A DNA stretch of 64,000 nt from Anaerovorax odorimutans DSM 5092. GTDB taxonomy: Bacteria; Bacillota; Clostridia; Peptostreptococcales; Anaerovoracaceae. Where the stretch lies: positions 1 to 64,000 of the forward strand of contig NZ_AUFC01000012.1 in the NCBI RefSeq assembly GCF_000426305.1. Reading direction: 5' to 3'. The notes beneath the pieces were generated by a model that worked only from the letters and a program-made list of their open reading frames with translations, was not told the origin of the DNA and did no database searches. Position numbers and translations under genes: made by a program. This document shows positions 35,628 through 44,019 of the stretch, in pieces; the first letter of the stretch is position 1; each line of letters opens with the position of its first letter.

Positions 35628-36332
35628 ATGGAAAATTTGATGAAGAATGATATAGCTTATTTAGAAGAACAGTTATTCAGTAAATGGAAAAAAGAACGTA
35701 ATTATGATTATTTTATAAAAGATGGAGTTGTTAATCCTCAAGTTTGGGAAAAACAAAAAATTAAGATAACTTTTGTTCTAAAAGAAGCTAATTGGGAAAA
35801 CGAGGATGTTGATATGAAGGCTTGGATTTTATCTGAATCAAGCCCTACATATTGGAAAACTTGGAATAATATTTCAAGATGGACAAAAGGTATTTTAGAA
35901 GGTGGGGAGTATCCAGTCCATGTTTCTAAAAAAGATAAAACATATTGGCTCAGCAGAATTAGCTTTATAAATCTAAAAAAGGTAGGCGGCGATAGTAAAG
36001 CCAATGATAAGGAAATTCGTAAATATGCAATAAATGATTCAAAATATCTTCTGGAGCAGCTTAATATTTATCGTCCGGATATTATTATTTGCTGTGGTCG
36101 TGGAACGGGTAAAAATGCTGATTTATTGTATGAAGAAATATTAGGAGAAAATACATTGACTAAATGGCAGCCGCCAATAAACGGATTTAACTATTTCTAT
36201 ACTCAATTTTATGGAAAAGAAAATAAAACTCCTGTTATTTCATTTTATCATCCGCAAAGAATCGCAAGTCATGAAGTTTTTGAAAATTGGTATAAGGATA
36301 TATGCACTATTGCAGAAAGTTTAGTGCGATAA
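35628..36332 (+). CDS. uracil-DNA-glycosylase-superfamily-like protein
   Basis: A 234-residue protein with features of distant UDG-fold families: KITFVLKEANWENEDV early (motif A position), YRPDIIICCGRGTGK in the middle, and SFYHPQRIASH near the end, where UDGs have the H-P motif. No iron-sulfur cysteine set is visible, unlike the type 4 enzyme at 44020. Weak AGGT/AAGGA ribosome binding sites precede the ATG. It may act on DNA or nucleotides; activity is not predictable. It lies between the FtsZ-like and XRE genes in an accessory region. Confidence 0.5.
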   Translation: MENLMKNDIAYLEEQLFSKWKKERNYDYFIKDGVVNPQVWEKQKIKITFVLKEANWENEDVDMKAWILSESSPTYWKTWNNISRWTKGILEGGEYPVHVSKKDKTYWLSRISFINLKKVGGDSKANDKEIRKYAINDSKYLLEQLNIYRPDIIICCGRGTGKNADLLYEEILGENTLTKWQPPINGFNYFYTQFYGKENKTPVISFYHPQRIASHEVFENWYKDICTIAESLVR

Positions 36333-36380
36333 AAGACCAGATATCAAAGTAAAAGCTTCTAAATAAGTACATACTTTCTG

Positions 36381-36620
36381 CTATTTCAGTAATTCATCAT
36401 AACTGGTATGCAATACTTCTTTAATTCCTTTAAGTTGAGATGCGTATATGTGTTGTATTCCACGTTCGATTTTTACTAGAGATTCACGTGTAATAGAAAT
36501 TCCTTTTAAATTTAATAAACGTACAAGTTCTGTTTGCCCAATTTTTTTAGAGGTTCTTATTTCACGTATATTTTTACCAATTGAAATTAAATTATCTGAT
36601 TTTATTTTTTGCTCATACAT
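36381..36620 (-). CDS. XRE-family regulator
   Basis: 79 residues with one helix-turn-helix (IREIRTSKKIGQTELVRLLNLKGISITRESLVKIERG). The TCC TCC stretch upstream gives an AGGAGGAG ribosome binding site. It is divergent from the Spo0A_C-like gene; a palindrome at 36699-36714 sits in the shared promoter region and is a likely operator. Expected to be autoregulated. Confidence 0.8.
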   Translation of the reverse strand: MYEQKIKSDNLISIGKNIREIRTSKKIGQTELVRLLNLKGISITRESLVKIERGIQHIYASQLKGIKEVLHTSYDELLK

Positions 36621-36691
36621 ATGAAAAACTCCTCCTAAATTTTTGAACTTGTTTTAGTCCTAATATTCTTTATTTTAAAGTTATTTTTTGT

Positions 36692-36714
36692 TATAATGGG
36701 ACTAATATAAGTCC
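36692..36714 (+). promoter_or_regulatory. -10 box and palindromic operator
   Basis: TATAAT at 36692-36697 is followed at once by GGACT-aatata-AGTCC (36699-36714), a perfect dyad over the expected transcription start. A related half, AGTCCTAATATT, lies at about 36656-36667. Probably bound by the divergent XRE protein. Confidence 0.55.
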
Positions 36715-36734
36715 TATATTTTGTAGGATATTAT

Positions 36735-36959
36735 ATGAGCATGGAAGATATATATATAATTGCAAAGAAAAATGGAATTACTGTTGCCAAATTAAAAAAT
36801 GAAATGCAGGAAGCGATAAATATGGCATATAAAAATCCACATGATGATGGTATTACAAAAGCATATCAAAACAAGATTCCTTGTAAAGATTATATTCCAA
36901 CGGTAAATGAATTTATTTACTATGTAATTAATGAAACAAATAAAAGAAAAGATAAATGA
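36735..36959 (+). CDS. small Spo0A C-terminal-domain-like protein
   Basis: 74 residues. The pattern IAKKNGITVAKLKNEMQEAINMAYKNP...IPCKDYIPTVNEFI matches small clostridial proteins assigned to the Spo0A C-terminal (DNA-binding) domain family, which carry IPCKG...PTxEEFI. There is no receiver domain. Whether these bind DNA is unknown. AGGAT precedes the ATG at 36735; a second in-frame ATG follows two codons later. The promoter carries an operator-like palindrome shared with the XRE gene. Confidence 0.6.
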   Translation: MSMEDIYIIAKKNGITVAKLKNEMQEAINMAYKNPHDDGITKAYQNKIPCKDYIPTVNEFIYYVINETNKRKDK

Positions 36960-37118
36960 TATTTAAACTATATGATATGATGTAAAAAAACAAAGCGAGA
37001 TGGGGATTAAATAATTTTGAATAATTGTTTATTTTGTGCAAGTATTGGGTAAAACTAAAAATATACTTATTAAACAAAAAAACAATTTAAATTTGAATTA
37101 AAACAAGGAGGTCAAGTT

Positions 37119-37277
37119 ATGAACAAATATGTATGTAGTGTCTGCGGTTATGTATATGATGAAGCGGAAGGTATTCCATCTGATGGAATTGAGCCAGGTA
37201 CAAAATGGGAAGATTTACCTGAAGATTGGGTTTGTCCGTTATGCGGAGTCGGCAAAGATGAATTTGAATTGCAGTAA
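37119..37277 (+). CDS. rd: rubredoxin
   Basis: A 52-residue rubredoxin. The iron is bound by two C-x2-C knuckles, CSVCGYVYD and [11 protein letters not shown], with the aromatic core residues Tyr, Trp and Phe and the acidic loop typical of the family. It carries single electrons in the cytosol, usually for oxygen and superoxide detoxification in anaerobes. AAGGAGGT precedes the ATG and a terminator follows, so it is monocistronic. Length and motifs are normal. Confidence 0.97.
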   Translation: MNKYVCSVCGYVYDEAEGIPSDGIEPGTKWEDLPEDWVCPLCGVGKDEFELQ

Positions 37278-37322
37278 AGCAATTATACTTAAAAATATGT
37301 AAGATTAATAATTTAGAATAGG

Positions 37323-37353
37323 CGTGAGGGTTTTACTCTCACGTTATATTTTT
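37323..37353 (+). terminator. rubredoxin terminator
   Basis: CGTGAG (37323-37328) and CTCACG (37338-37343) form the stem, followed by a T-rich tail. Confidence 0.75.
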
Positions 37354-37843
37354 ATAAAATATAAAAATATATTTTACTTCCTAAAGAATATTTAGTACCA
37401 TATGATTATTCAAAATAAAAATTCAAAATAACGGAATATATACACTTTAAAACAAATTTTAAAGTTAAAAATATGATAAGGTAGCGTTTAAAGGAATATA
37501 AGTTATTTTTATTAAATTAATTTTAGATTTATAGCTTTATTTCTCTATCTTGATCATTGTAGTTAAATAAGTAAGTCTTTTTAAATTTTATTTTTCTTTT
37601 GTAAATAATTTTATACTAACAATTATTAAGTATACTTATGAATTTTGTGTTGAAAATAAGGACAATAAATAAATTTTAAAATTACTAATAGAATTATGAA
37701 ATCTTTTATATTTAAGTATACGGAATTTTTGGCTTTAGAAGTTTTTCTAAGGTTTATATAAAATGTGGTTTTGCATTTTTATAAAATTATATATAATACC
37801 TGTAGGTTATTAGCATTTTTATCGTTTTTTAGGAGGCTTATTT
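37354..37843. other. AT-rich intergenic DNA, no feature seen
   Basis: About 490 bases of very AT-rich sequence without a convincing reading frame, hairpin or repeat. It must contain the promoter of the sensor kinase gene at 37844, which has an AGGAGG ribosome binding site, but I could not single out a promoter. Confidence 0.5.
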
Positions 37844-39121
37844 ATGAACAAATTAAAGCATACTTTTATCGTAGCTTTTTCCATAGCATTTGCATCATTA
37901 TTTAATATAGATATATTTATAAAAGGCTTTATTATTACACTTTCTATTATTCTTTTCCCTATTTTTCTAGACAATTATTATAAATTAAATCCTATAAAAA
38001 CAGCTATAGTAACAGGGATTGTATCTCCGGTTTTCAGAGAGCTGATAGTGTATTTTCAGATAGGCGATTTAGAACAATCCTTAGCACTTGTTTCTCCGGA
38101 TGTTGTATTTTATTTTACTTACGGAATTGTTTATTATTTTCTTTATTATAACAGGGAAAAGGATTATACCAGATTTTTCTTTACAATCTTAGCTTGTGAT
38201 TTCATTTCTAACATAGCGGAAATGTCAGTTAGGACAAGCGTTATAAAATATAATGTAAAAATTATTGAAGGATTAATTATAATAGCTTTAATAAGGTCAA
38301 TTATTGTTTTGGTAATTACAATGATTTTCAGACATTACAAAGCTTTTCTAATAAAAGAGGACCATGAGGCACGATATCGTAAACTTATGATTTTGACATC
38401 TAGCTTTAAAAGTGAAATCTATATCATGAATAAAAATATGAACGAAATTGAAGATATTACTAAAAAAGCTTTTAAAGCATATAAGATTATAGAAGAACAA
38501 AATTATTTAGATGAATTAAAAAAATTAGCCTTGGATATTTCAAAAGATATTCATGAAATAAAAAAAGGATATATGAGAGTAGTAGCAGGTCTTGAAGATA
38601 TTTCCATTGAGCAGCTTGATGTTTCTAAGATGAGTATTCGTGATATTATTCGTATTTTAAAATTTGATATTGATGAACAAATAAGACATGAAAACTTAGA
38701 TATAATTTTCTATACAGAGGTTAAAACTAATTTTTATATAGAAGAACATTTTTATTTAATGTCTATTCTTAAAAATTTAACAGTAAATTCTATCGAGAGT
38801 TTAGATGGTAAAAAAAATGGTAAAGTTAATTTGAAAGTTTTTCAAATAGAAGGGTACTATATTATTGAAGTTATAGATAATGGAAATGGAATAAAAAGTA
38901 GTAATGCTGATTATATATTCAATCCGGGATTTTCCACTAAATTTGACAAAGAAACTGGAGATATAAGCAGAGGCGTGGGACTGACTTTAGTTAGAGATTT
39001 AATTCAAGATGTATTTAAAGGAAGTATTTCTTTTAAATCCGAAGAAAAAATAGGAACAATTTTTACTGTAAAAATTCCCGTTAGTTCTCTGACAATTGAG
39101 AATCTTTATTTAAATCAGTAA
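37844..39121 (+). CDS. GlnK/YcbA-like sensor histidine kinase
   Basis: 425 residues. About five or six membrane helices fill residues ~1-170, followed by a helical dimerisation part with the probable phospho-acceptor in DIHEIKKGY, and an HATPase (N box NLTVNSIES, G boxes DNGNGI and GVGLTLVRDL, F box NPGFSTK). The DIHEIKK motif and the partner's YcbB-type output domain are those of the B. subtilis GlnK/GlnL pair, which responds to glutamine. AGGAGG precedes the ATG. The regulator gene is 380 bases downstream, beyond two inverted palindromic repeats. The signal here is not known. Confidence 0.75.
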   Translation: MNKLKHTFIVAFSIAFASLFNIDIFIKGFIITLSIILFPIFLDNYYKLNPIKTAIVTGIVSPVFRELIVYFQIGDLEQSLALVSPDVVFYFTYGIVYYFLYYNREKDYTRFFFTILACDFISNIAEMSVRTSVIKYNVKIIEGLIIIALIRSIIVLVITMIFRHYKAFLIKEDHEARYRKLMILTSSFKSEIYIMNKNMNEIEDITKKAFKAYKIIEEQNYLDELKKLALDISKDIHEIKKGYMRVVAGLEDISIEQLDVSKMSIRDIIRILKFDIDEQIRHENLDIIFYTEVKTNFYIEEHFYLMSILKNLTVNSIESLDGKKNGKVNLKVFQIEGYYIIEVIDNGNGIKSSNADYIFNPGFSTKFDKETGDISRGVGLTLVRDLIQDVFKGSISFKSEEKIGTIFTVKIPVSSLTIENLYLNQ

Positions 39122-39197
39122 AATTATGATTATTTTTGAAGCATTGTGAAGCACTATGAAAAAATGTGATATTATATACAATAATAGGAAGCTTTTA

Positions 39198-39361
39198 TTA
39201 TAACATGCCACAAGTTCTCCAAACATGTTTCAATGGTTTCCTCCTTACAGCAACGCTGTATTAATCATAGAAAACATTATATCATGACTCAGGTTATCCA
39301 AGCATGATTCAATGATTTCTTCCTCTCAGCAACGCTGTTTTAATTATAGGAATCATTATAT
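39198..39361 (-). repeat. two inverted copies of the palindromic repeat
   Basis: Two copies in minus orientation (39198-39280 and 39281-39361) contain CAGCAACGCTG, the reverse of the inner hairpin seen at 34055. In the second copy the outer arms AATGATTTCT and AGGAATCATT again pair. They separate a sensor kinase gene from its regulator gene. Confidence 0.85.
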
Positions 39362-39502
39362 CTTAATATTTTTATAGAAATATATTTAAAAATATTTGTA
39401 ATAAAGTTAAAAATTATAAAATGTTTATTTTTTGGAAAAGTGTGTATATTTAAAGAACATTCCGAAGATTACTGAGATTTGTTTAGTAAAGGAGGATCAG
39501 TA

Positions 39503-40336
39503 ATGAAATATTACATTGTAGATGATGATGTTAATATAGTAAAAATATTGACTAATATTATTGAGCAAAAGGATATTGGTGAAGTAGTAGGTTATTCTTA
39601 TGATGGTGAGAAGGCTTTAAAAGATATTATTTTAAAAAGTCCTGATATTGTTTTTGTTGATTTTTTAATGCCTCAAAAAGATGGAAACAGTTTAGTAAAA
39701 GAAATAAAAACCATTAAGCCTATGATTAATTTTATAATGATTTCACAAATATCAGATAAAGAATTGATTTCTGAAGTTTATAAATCAGGTATTGAATTTT
39801 TTATTACTAAGCCTATAAATATAATAGAAGTTGAGAAAGTTACAGCACTTGTAGCTGAAAAAATACAGATGGCAAATTTATTATCAAACATAAAAGAAAT
39901 GTTTGGCAATACAGAAATAAAAGAACAATCAAAACCTGATAAATTAAAAGAAATAAAATATTTGTTGAATATGCTTGGAATGTTAGGGGAAAAAGGGACT
40001 GGTGACATTTTGCTTATATGCGAATATTTGATGAATAAAAATTCCGACTATACTCATGAAACTATTCCTGAAATGTGTATACAGATTAATGAAAATCCAA
40101 AGATATTAAAGCAAAGAATAAGAAGAGCTATAAAAAAAGGTCTTATTAATATGGCTTATTTAGGAATAGAAGACTTCTATAATGATATATTTCAAAATTA
40201 TTCTAATGTTTTCTTTGATTTTGAAAGCGTAAAAAAGGAAATGGATTATGTCAGAAAAAAGAGTTTGGCGGGAGGTCAGGTCAACATTGATAAATTTATT
40301 GAAAGATTGATACTTCAAAGCCAAGATAAATTTTAA
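39503..40336 (+). CDS. GlnL/YcbB-like response regulator
   Basis: 277 residues. Receiver domain (DDDVNIV, phospho-acceptor Asp in VFVDFLMPQKDG, Ser in MISQIS, Lys in ITKPI) followed by a YcbB-type C-terminal domain (~145-275; LGEKGTGDILLICEYL, PKILKQRIRRAIKKGLINMA). GlnL-type regulators control glutamine uptake and use in Bacillus. Start ATG at 39503 has AAAGGAGGATC at ideal distance; the upstream in-frame TTG would be poor. A terminator follows. No glutaminase or glutamine transporter lies next to it, so the regulon is elsewhere. Confidence 0.8.
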   Translation: MKYYIVDDDVNIVKILTNIIEQKDIGEVVGYSYDGEKALKDIILKSPDIVFVDFLMPQKDGNSLVKEIKTIKPMINFIMISQISDKELISEVYKSGIEFFITKPINIIEVEKVTALVAEKIQMANLLSNIKEMFGNTEIKEQSKPDKLKEIKYLLNMLGMLGEKGTGDILLICEYLMNKNSDYTHETIPEMCIQINENPKILKQRIRRAIKKGLINMAYLGIEDFYNDIFQNYSNVFFDFESVKKEMDYVRKKSLAGGQVNIDKFIERLILQSQDKF

Positions 40337-40370
40337 AATATTTTATTACAACTGAACATAAAAATACTTT

Positions 40371-40408
40371 AAAAATCATAAAAATTAAATTTTTTATGAT
40401 TTTTTTTG
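40371..40408 (+). terminator. terminator after the YcbB-like regulator
   Basis: AAATCATAAAA and TTTTATGATTT form a stem at 40373-40402 followed by a run of T. Confidence 0.75.
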
Positions 40409-40439
40409 TTAAAAAAATATATTTTTTGAAGAATTTTGA

Positions 40440-40759
40440 GACAAATTGAAACCTATATGTATAATCCTAATTGTTCAGTTTGTACATCCGTGTTTCGGGT
40501 TTGTAGTAATCCTTGCAGATATGGAGGCAGTTATATAGACTGACTCAGAAAAAGAATTCGGAGAAATAGCATTAGAAGGAGCATTACTTTATCCTCCAAT
40601 AATCTTTTGTGTAGTACCGGGAAAAAATGAAATGAAACAGCACAAAAATATTTTCTAATATTGGGAATCGATTTCCAAGATCTGTACCTGAAAAACAAGG
40701 AGTTTATCTGGGAGAGTAGAGCGGAAAATTTAAAGCCTATGAATATGTATTAGATAGAA
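40440..40759 (+). other. decayed coding DNA, origin uncertain
   Basis: Short open stretches in shifting frames interrupted by stops, for example DSEKEFGEIALEGALLYPP (around 40540-40600) and a piece ending KFKAYEYVLD near 40755. They look like gene remnants but I cannot assign them. They precede the carbamate kinase remnant directly. Confidence 0.35.
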
Positions 40760-41005
40760 ATAATTAGAAAAAATAGCCATAAACCTTAATAAGCCAAATC
40801 AGGAAAACCTTGATAAAATAACATTAGAAGAAGCAGCGCAATATATAGAAGAAAGTCATTTCATACCCGGAAGCATACTTCTAAAAGTACAGACTGCAAT
40901 GAAATTTGTAAGAGTAATTCCAACTAAAAAGCTATATGTACCTCCTTATATAAAGCAACGGATGCTCTTGATGGAAACGCGGGGACAGTTATTACTTTTG
41001 CATAG
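40760..41005 (+). pseudogene. arcC: carbamate kinase C-terminal remnant
   Basis: The reading LEKIAINLNKPNQENLDKI, TLEEAAQYIEESHFIPGSI, LLKVQTAMKFV follows the C-terminal third of carbamate kinase (family pattern: IN-x-NKP-x-Q, EEA-x-x-YI-x-E-x-x-F-x-PGSM-x-PK-x-x-A-x-x-F). After a frameshift the last residues ATDALDGNAGTVITFA, then TAG at 41003-41005, correspond to the usual GT-x-I end. The nucleotide-binding part is missing, and there is no start or ribosome binding site. A relic of arginine- or purine-derived carbamoyl phosphate metabolism. Confidence 0.65.
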
Positions 41006-41060
41006 ATTCTAGTACCCTCATCTAAAAGTCCTCATTCTCACATTTAATAAAAAACCAATT

Positions 41061-41094
41061 CCCTCTCCTATAGGGGAGAGGGTTGGGTGAGGGT
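41061..41094. repeat. REP-like element
   Basis: CCCTCTCC-tata-GGGGAGAGGG followed by TTGGGTGAGGGTC is much more GC-rich than the surroundings. It has the shape of the widespread REP-type intergenic palindrome (CCCTCTCCC...GGGAGAGGGTTGGGGTGAGGG). Only one copy is in the window. Confidence 0.6.
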
Positions 41095-41365
41095 CAAAAT
41101 ATGTTTTGTTCTATTATCTTATTTTATTTTTCTTAATGTAAATTATATTCCTCAATATATGTAATCATAAATTTTTTTAACTGACTCTAATAATTATCTA
41201 TGACTGTAACAGAAAGAGATGGAAGAAAAAAGGAATTATGGACACCATACGATAATGCTACAAGGCCAGATTTAGCAATAATAACAAATAACTTCTTAAT
41301 ATTTATGAGTTAATAGATTAGCTAATTATAGATAAAGTTAAATTATTAAATTATATAAATCCGGT

Positions 41366-41408
41366 TTAAGCTGTAATAAAAATATTTAATATTTTTATTA
41401 CAGCTTAA
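41366..41408. terminator. perfect 20-bp inverted repeat
   Basis: TTAAGCTGTAATAAAAATAT (41366-41385) and its exact complement (41389-41408) are separated by three bases. It may terminate weakly in both directions; the bases after it are not a T run. It stands just before the promoter region of the next gene. Confidence 0.6.
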
Positions 41409-41493
41409 TTAAATGAAAATTTTTTAAATAGATTGACTTCCACAATATATAGGGGTAAAATGGAATAGAACACAATAGATAGGGGGAATATTA

Positions 41494-41775
41494 ATGGAAA
41501 TTATCGTAAAAGGTCAAGAGATTGATCAAAAAGAGAAGCAGGCATATGTTAAATATTTGGAAGAAAAATACAATCGTAAGATTGCAAGCCTTGAAATTAA
41601 ATTAGATGATGATTATGTAGATTTAAGCTATCATTTTCAGCCGGAGCCATTTGAAAGAATACGAAGGATTACAGGGTATTTAACTGGAACTTTAGATTCA
41701 TGGAATAATTCAAAACGAGCAGAAGAAGCTGATAGAGTAAAGCACAGTCTTGAATCTAGTATGGAAATGATATAG
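41494..41775 (+). CDS. NrdD C-terminal-like small protein
   Basis: 93 residues. The end FERIRRITGYLTGTLDSWNNSKRAEEADRVKH matches the tail region of class III anaerobic ribonucleotide reductase (RVTGYL...RFNxGKxAEExxRVKH), and similar ~90-residue proteins in clostridia carry the NrdD family name. No glycyl-radical site and no zinc cysteines are present, so it is not a reductase by itself. The role is unknown. AGGGGGA precedes the ATG, and a strong terminator follows. Confidence 0.6.
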   Translation: MEIIVKGQEIDQKEKQAYVKYLEEKYNRKIASLEIKLDDDYVDLSYHFQPEPFERIRRITGYLTGTLDSWNNSKRAEEADRVKHSLESSMEMI

Positions 41776-41818
41776 AATACTTTTATTCAGACTTTAATCT
41801 TATAAATTTATACTAAAT

Positions 41819-41850
41819 AAAAACCCTAGAGAAATCTAGGGTTTTATGAT
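41819..41850 (+). terminator. terminator of the NrdD-like small gene
   Basis: AAAACCCTAGA (41820-41830) and TCTAGGGTTTT (41835-41845) form a perfect 11-bp stem with a GAAA loop. Confidence 0.85.
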
Positions 41851-42052
41851 TAAAAAACTCAGTATACTAAATAAATTTTGTAAAGTATTAATATTTTAAA
41901 ATAAATTTTAAAACTTAATTGGATAAACTTAACTTTTATTAAGCAATATAATAAACATAGAGCATATACATAACAAAATATCAGATATAATTTTAGTTGA
42001 TTATATTTTAGGGTATAAATAATTATTCTAAATAAAGAAAGGCAGATATGTT

Positions 42053-42388
42053 ATGATAAACGATAATTTACCGATTGGATTATTTAATGGTACAGTAGCT
42101 ACTACAAATGGATTATATAGGATAAAAGATATAGATTCTGAAACAGCAAAAAAATATATAAAGAAAAATGGATTTATATCAGCAATTGGTCATAAAGCTA
42201 CAGCTGAAATTATGTCAGAATTATTGGAAGATAATATTTTAATGAATAGAATTGAATTCTTCCAACAAATAGGGCAGATTGCTATTGTTTTTAAATTAAA
42301 TGAAAGGCCGCCGGAAGGGGAGATATTAGACCGAAAAGAGATTGAACGTATTGGATATAGCCTGAAAATAATGGAAAGGCTTGAATGA
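42053..42388 (+). CDS. DUF1874/YddF-family protein, candidate cA4 ring nuclease
   Basis: 111 residues. The pattern GLFNGTVATTNG, SAIGHKATAEIM, NRIEFFQQIGQIAIVFKL and ERPPEGEIL is that of DUF1874, the family of archaeal virus protein B116, ICEBs1 YddF, and the viral ring nuclease AcrIII-1 (Crn2). These degrade cyclic tetra-adenylate, the second messenger of type III CRISPR systems. His47, Arg85 and Glu88, reported as key residues of AcrIII-1, fall at the same numbers here. An AAAGG ribosome binding site is weak. There is no CRISPR locus in the window. Activity is a prediction. Confidence 0.85.
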   Translation: MINDNLPIGLFNGTVATTNGLYRIKDIDSETAKKYIKKNGFISAIGHKATAEIMSELLEDNILMNRIEFFQQIGQIAIVFKLNERPPEGEILDRKEIERIGYSLKIMERLE

Positions 42389-42513
42389 TTCTCTTAATAA
42401 AAACTTGTAGTGATTTATGTTTAAATTAAAAATAAAATTTATAGATAATTGTAATTTAGCAATGTAATTCTAGTTATAAAAATATTACATAAATGAAAGG
42501 AATAGTTATAAGA

Positions 42514-43764
42514 ATGATTAAATGGTTTGATAAATTTTTAATTGCACAAGGATTGAGTGAAACAATAAGTAAATATATTTCCGGTGTGGTTATACTCATT
42601 TTTATCGTGATTGTCAGTATGCTTGCATATTTTATTGCCATTAAAATTTTACTTAAAATCTTAAGTGCAATCATAGCAAAAAGTAAAACAAAATGGGATG
42701 ACATAATTTTGCATCATAAAGTATTTGAACGTTTGATTCTTGTAATTCCTGCACTTATAGTTCATTCCTTTGCACCGACATTTCCTGCTGCACAAGAATG
42801 GATTCGGCGTATAGCTTTTTGCCTAATTGTATTTGGAATCCTTATGGCTCTGGATAAACTTTTGGACGCTATAGATGATATTTATAGTAATTATGAGATT
42901 TCAAAGTTCAGACCAATTAAAGGATATCTACAAGTTCTGAAAATTGTTGCATATATTATTGGTGCTATAATTATTCTAAGTGCCCTAATGGATAAATCTC
43001 CGCTGCTTTTACTAGGAGGTATAGGAGCTGCAACTGCAGTGCTTTTACTTATTTTTCAAAATACCATTTTAGGTTTTGTTGCAAGCCTTCAACTTACTGA
43101 AAATGATATGGTACGTCTGGGAGACTGGATTGAGATGTCAAAACATGGCGCAGATGGAGAAGTTACAGAAATCACCCTGCATACAGTAAAAGTCCAGAAT
43201 TGGGATAATACAATTACTACAATTCCAACGTATGCACTTGTATCTGAGTCGTTTAAAAATTGGAGACCTATGCAAGAAGCAGGAGGCAGAAGGATTGCCA
43301 AGTCTGTTTATATTGATATGACCAGTATTAAGTTTTGTGATACGGAAATGCTGGAAAGATATGAAAAAGTACAATATATTAGAGATTATTTGAAAGAAAA
43401 GGTATACGAGGTTGACACTTACAATAAGAGGCATAAAATTGATGAATCAAGTGTGGTAAATGGGAGGGCATTGACAAATATTGGTACATTCCGTGCATAT
43501 GTGGATGCCTATCTGAAAAATCATCCTAAAATTCATAAGAGCATGACTAGGATAGTTAGACAGCTTAATCCTACAGAACACGGACTGCCAATTGAGATTT
43601 ATGCTTTTACAAATACTACAGTATGGAAGGATTATGAAGATATACAAGCAGATATATTTGATCATATCTTTGCAATTCTTCCTCAGTTTGATCTTCGCAT
43701 TTTTCAAAGTCCTACAGGACATGACCTTAAAAATGTACAAAATTTACTTAAGGATATACAGTAA
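42514..43764 (+). CDS. MscS-family mechanosensitive channel (YbdG/MscM type)
   Basis: 416 residues from the ATG at 42514 (AAAGGA upstream; the in-frame ATG at 42493 has none). Four or five membrane helices (~15-190), with the pore-lining helix in LLLLGGIGAATAVLLLIFQNTILGFVAS, then the cytoplasmic MscS beta domain (LTENDMVRLGDWIEM, TVKVQNWDNTITTIPTYALVSE) and a long C-terminal alpha/beta part. Length and layout match YbdG-like channels. It releases solutes under hypo-osmotic shock. Monocistronic. Confidence 0.9.
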   Translation: MIKWFDKFLIAQGLSETISKYISGVVILIFIVIVSMLAYFIAIKILLKILSAIIAKSKTKWDDIILHHKVFERLILVIPALIVHSFAPTFPAAQEWIRRIAFCLIVFGILMALDKLLDAIDDIYSNYEISKFRPIKGYLQVLKIVAYIIGAIIILSALMDKSPLLLLGGIGAATAVLLLIFQNTILGFVASLQLTENDMVRLGDWIEMSKHGADGEVTEITLHTVKVQNWDNTITTIPTYALVSESFKNWRPMQEAGGRRIAKSVYIDMTSIKFCDTEMLERYEKVQYIRDYLKEKVYEVDTYNKRHKIDESSVVNGRALTNIGTFRAYVDAYLKNHPKIHKSMTRIVRQLNPTEHGLPIEIYAFTNTTVWKDYEDIQADIFDHIFAILPQFDLRIFQSPTGHDLKNVQNLLKDIQ

Positions 43765-43845
43765 GAAATATAATCATTAAAATTGAAAGTTTTTAAAATT
43801 ATATCATCTGATTTAAAAATGTTGTCTTTGGAGGATTGCCTTTAA

Positions 43846-43935
43846 ATGGATAAAGACACTATAAAAAGTATTATAAGGAATTTTAAAATAGGGAAAATAT
43901 TGGATAAGGTTAAGACAGATTATTGTTTTAAATAG
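43846..43935 (+). pseudogene. 29-codon fragment, possibly APH-type N-terminus
   Basis: A short frame with GGAGG upstream reads MDKDTIKSIIRNFKIGKILD... and ends at TAG after 29 codons. The start resembles the N-terminus of aminoglycoside-phosphotransferase-fold kinases, but it is far too short to be one. It may be a truncated remnant or a chance frame. Confidence 0.2.
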
Positions 43936-44019
43936 GAAAAAGGACTATAATAATAACAAAATAACAGATAAATAAAGTCTTTTTATAAATTATAGATAAA
44001 GATAAAATAAAGTATTTAT

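Noticed and set aside
41200-41313. 37-codon frame starting MTVTERDGRKKELWTP
   Set aside because: No ribosome binding site, unknown sequence, in the middle of decayed DNA; may be a fragment but I cannot assign it.
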